Shown here piece after piece: positions 62,945 to 64,000 of a DNA stretch of 64,000 nt; position 1 is the stretch's first letter; the number at the start of each line of letters is the position of its first letter. The translations under genes and the position numbers were made by a program. The notes under the pieces were generated by a model that searched no databases, was not told the DNA's origin, and saw only the letters and a program-made list of their open reading frames with translations. The stretch spans positions 1-64,000 of the forward strand of contig NZ_JACJQJ010000006.1 in NCBI RefSeq assembly GCF_014696615.1, in the 5' to 3' direction. This DNA comes from Nostoc linckia FACHB-104 (lineage in GTDB: Bacteria > Cyanobacteriota > Cyanobacteriia > Cyanobacteriales > Nostocaceae).

Positions 62945-63964
62945 GTGACTTACAGATTTGAATTTCGTCTGATAGCGCGGAAATTTTTGCGATCGCTTAC
63001 CACCAGTCATGGTAATTGGGATATTCGTGAAAGCATTATTATTCGTCTGATTGATGCAGCAGGTAGCCAGGGATGGGGCGAAATTCCGCCTATTAGCTGG
63101 TTTGGTTCTGAAACTCTCCCACAAGCTTTAGATTTTTGTCGCCAACTACCAGAGGAAATCACAGAAGAAATTATCTTTTCGATTCCCGATACTTTACCTG
63201 CTTGTCAATTTGGTTTTGAATCAGCGTGGGAGGGAGTGGGGGCTGGGGACTGGGGACAAGGGGACAAGGGGACAAGGGGACAGGGAGATATCCCCATTAC
63301 CAATTACCAATTACCAATTACCCATTACCCATTACCCCATAGCGCTTTATTACCAGCTGGAGAAGCAGCGTTAAATGCATGGCAAAAGCTGTGGGAGGAA
63401 GGCTATCGGACGTTTAAATGGAAAATTGCTGTTGATGCGATCGCAAATGAATTGAAGATTTTTCACTTACTGATTGATAGTTTACCAGCCTCTATAAAAC
63501 TGCGTTTAGATGCGAATGCGGGACTTAGCTACCAAGAAGCAGAGATATGGCTAGTAAATTGTGATAAATTTTCAGAAAAAGTGGAATTTATCGAACAACC
63601 GCTAGCAGTGGCAGAATTTGAGGCGATGTTACAGCTGAGTAGCCGTTATCAAACAGCGATCGCTTTAGATGAATCTGTCGCTACACTCTCACAACTTAAT
63701 GCCGCTTATCAACAAGGTTGGCGAGACATTTTTGTAATTAAACCTGCGATCGCAGGTTCACCATCACGCCTGCGGCAGTTTTGTAGGCAGCATAACATTG
63801 ATGCTGTCTTTTCCTCCGTTTTTGAAACTGCGATCGGGAGACACGCAGCACTCAAGCTAGCAGCAGAATTATCCCAGCATAACCGCGCAGTTGGCTTCGG
63901 AATCAATCACTTATTGGAAAAAGAAGAAGAAACATGGCTTCAACGTTTATGGCAAAACCTGTAA
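62945..63964 (+). CDS. menC: o-Succinylbenzoate synthase
   Basis: 339 residues from a GTG. Enolase-superfamily dehydratase turning SHCHC into o-succinylbenzoate in phylloquinone synthesis. Catalytic residues are complete: KxK in TFKWKIAVD, metal ligands in LRLDANAGLSYQ, FIEQPLAVAEF and ALDESVATL, and the Lys in IFVIKPAIAGSPSR. An insertion of about 35 residues (97-133) lies between the N-terminal cap and the barrel and reads GAGDWGQGDKGTRGQGD followed by IPITNYQLPITHYPLP. It is coded by STRR DNA of the GGGGACAA and CCCATTA types, in frame. Downstream, another frame opens overlapping its end, probably menE. Confidence 0.93.
   Translation: MTYRFEFRLIARKFLRSLTTSHGNWDIRESIIIRLIDAAGSQGWGEIPPISWFGSETLPQALDFCRQLPEEITEEIIFSIPDTLPACQFGFESAWEGVGAGDWGQGDKGTRGQGDIPITNYQLPITHYPLPHSALLPAGEAALNAWQKLWEEGYRTFKWKIAVDAIANELKIFHLLIDSLPASIKLRLDANAGLSYQEAEIWLVNCDKFSEKVEFIEQPLAVAEFEAMLQLSSRYQTAIALDESVATLSQLNAAYQQGWRDIFVIKPAIAGSPSRLRQFCRQHNIDAVFSSVFETAIGRHAALKLAAELSQHNRAVGFGINHLLEKEEETWLQRLWQNL
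63236..63340 (+). repeat. STRR tracts (GGGGACAA and CCAATTA / CCCATTA units) inside menC
   Basis: About five GGGGACAA-type units are followed, after a short link, by five or six ATTACCA/ATTACCC units. Together they give the extra segment of MenC. Confidence 0.9.
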
Positions 63965-64000
63965 GCTATCTGAATATTCTGAATAATTTAGGTGTTGCTG
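63949..64000 (+). CDS. Probable start of menE (o-succinylbenzoate-CoA ligase), cut by window end
   Basis: ATG at 63949 (or 63934, same frame) overlaps the end of menC and reads MAKPVSYLNILNNLGVA to the edge. The frame differs from menC. MenE follows MenC in other cyanobacteria, so this is the best guess, but the visible 17 residues are too few to prove it. Confidence 0.4.
   Translation, partial: MAKPVSYLNILNNLGVA

Overview
The window is chromosomal DNA from a filamentous, probably heterocyst-forming cyanobacterium (Nostocales: Nostoc, Calothrix or Tolypothrix-like). Signs of this are: the octamer GCGATCGC (HIP1) occurs many times in and between genes; heptameric short tandem repeats (STRR type, such as runs of CCCATTA, GGGGACAA and TTGACCC) fill many intergenic gaps; there is a complete set of phylloquinone genes; there are cyanobacterial families (Ycf35, DUF3038/DUF4335, DUF2288, GuaB3, CBS-CP12, SLH outer-membrane proteins); and a Yfr1 small RNA lies between guaB3 and trxA. 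Genus is inference only. I saw no rRNA, tRNA, prophage, intact insertion sequence or CRISPR array.

Layout. 0-5 kb: an unusual beta-helix/SLH protein with a long Pro-Thr linker, a decayed sugar O-acetyltransferase, and a REC-PAS-GGDEF cyclic-di-GMP regulator. 5-9.4 kb: folB, divergent from menD, then an Rpn-like nuclease and menB. 9.5-17 kb: sparse, with a four-cysteine protein, a cysteine-less peroxiredoxin-fold protein, an MFS exporter, a homocitrate-synthase-family enzyme, a DUF4231 membrane protein and long AT-rich spacers. 17.7-21 kb: a stress neighbourhood (UspA, DUF3122, a CBS-CP12 fusion, an SDR). 21.5-27.4 kb: an ATP-grasp ligase, an SLH/beta-barrel outer-membrane protein with a secreted partner, and a small HNH protein. 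27.5-31 kb: a coupled DUF1611 (DgcN-like)/enolase-superfamily (DgcA-like) pair, a Nudix hydrolase and a GNAT. 31.4-32.5 kb: the DUF2997-Ycf35-ferredoxin operon. 32.7-37.9 kb: DUF4335, DUF3038 and mutS2. 38.7-40.7 kb: guaB3, Yfr1, trxA. 41.7-48.5 kb: LOG-family protein, PBP4-type carboxypeptidase, lptC with a LabA-like gene, metG. 48.9-54.2 kb: an acyltransferase followed by an alpha/beta hydrolase, EcsC, pepA. 54.4-59.5 kb: the lipid operon plsX-fabH-fabD-plsC and an AI-2E-family permease. 59.7-64 kb: DUF2288, then menF divergent from menA-menC and probably the start of menE.

Together the core genes serve membrane and photosynthetic metabolism: phylloquinone for photosystem I (menF, D, C, B, A at the two ends of the window), fatty-acid initiation and phosphatidic acid synthesis, LPS export, and redox or Calvin-cycle control (trxA, CBS-CP12). 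The most notable sequence-level features are STRR DNA that has entered three essential-type genes in frame (menD, menC, mutS2), a mobile MITE-like repeat in two copies, and a gene remnant cut short by a dispersed repeat. No clearly new multigene system was found. The best candidates for uncharacterised biology are the DUF2997-Ycf35-ferredoxin operon, the acyltransferase/hydrolase pair and the CBS-CP12 protein with a half-lost cysteine pair.
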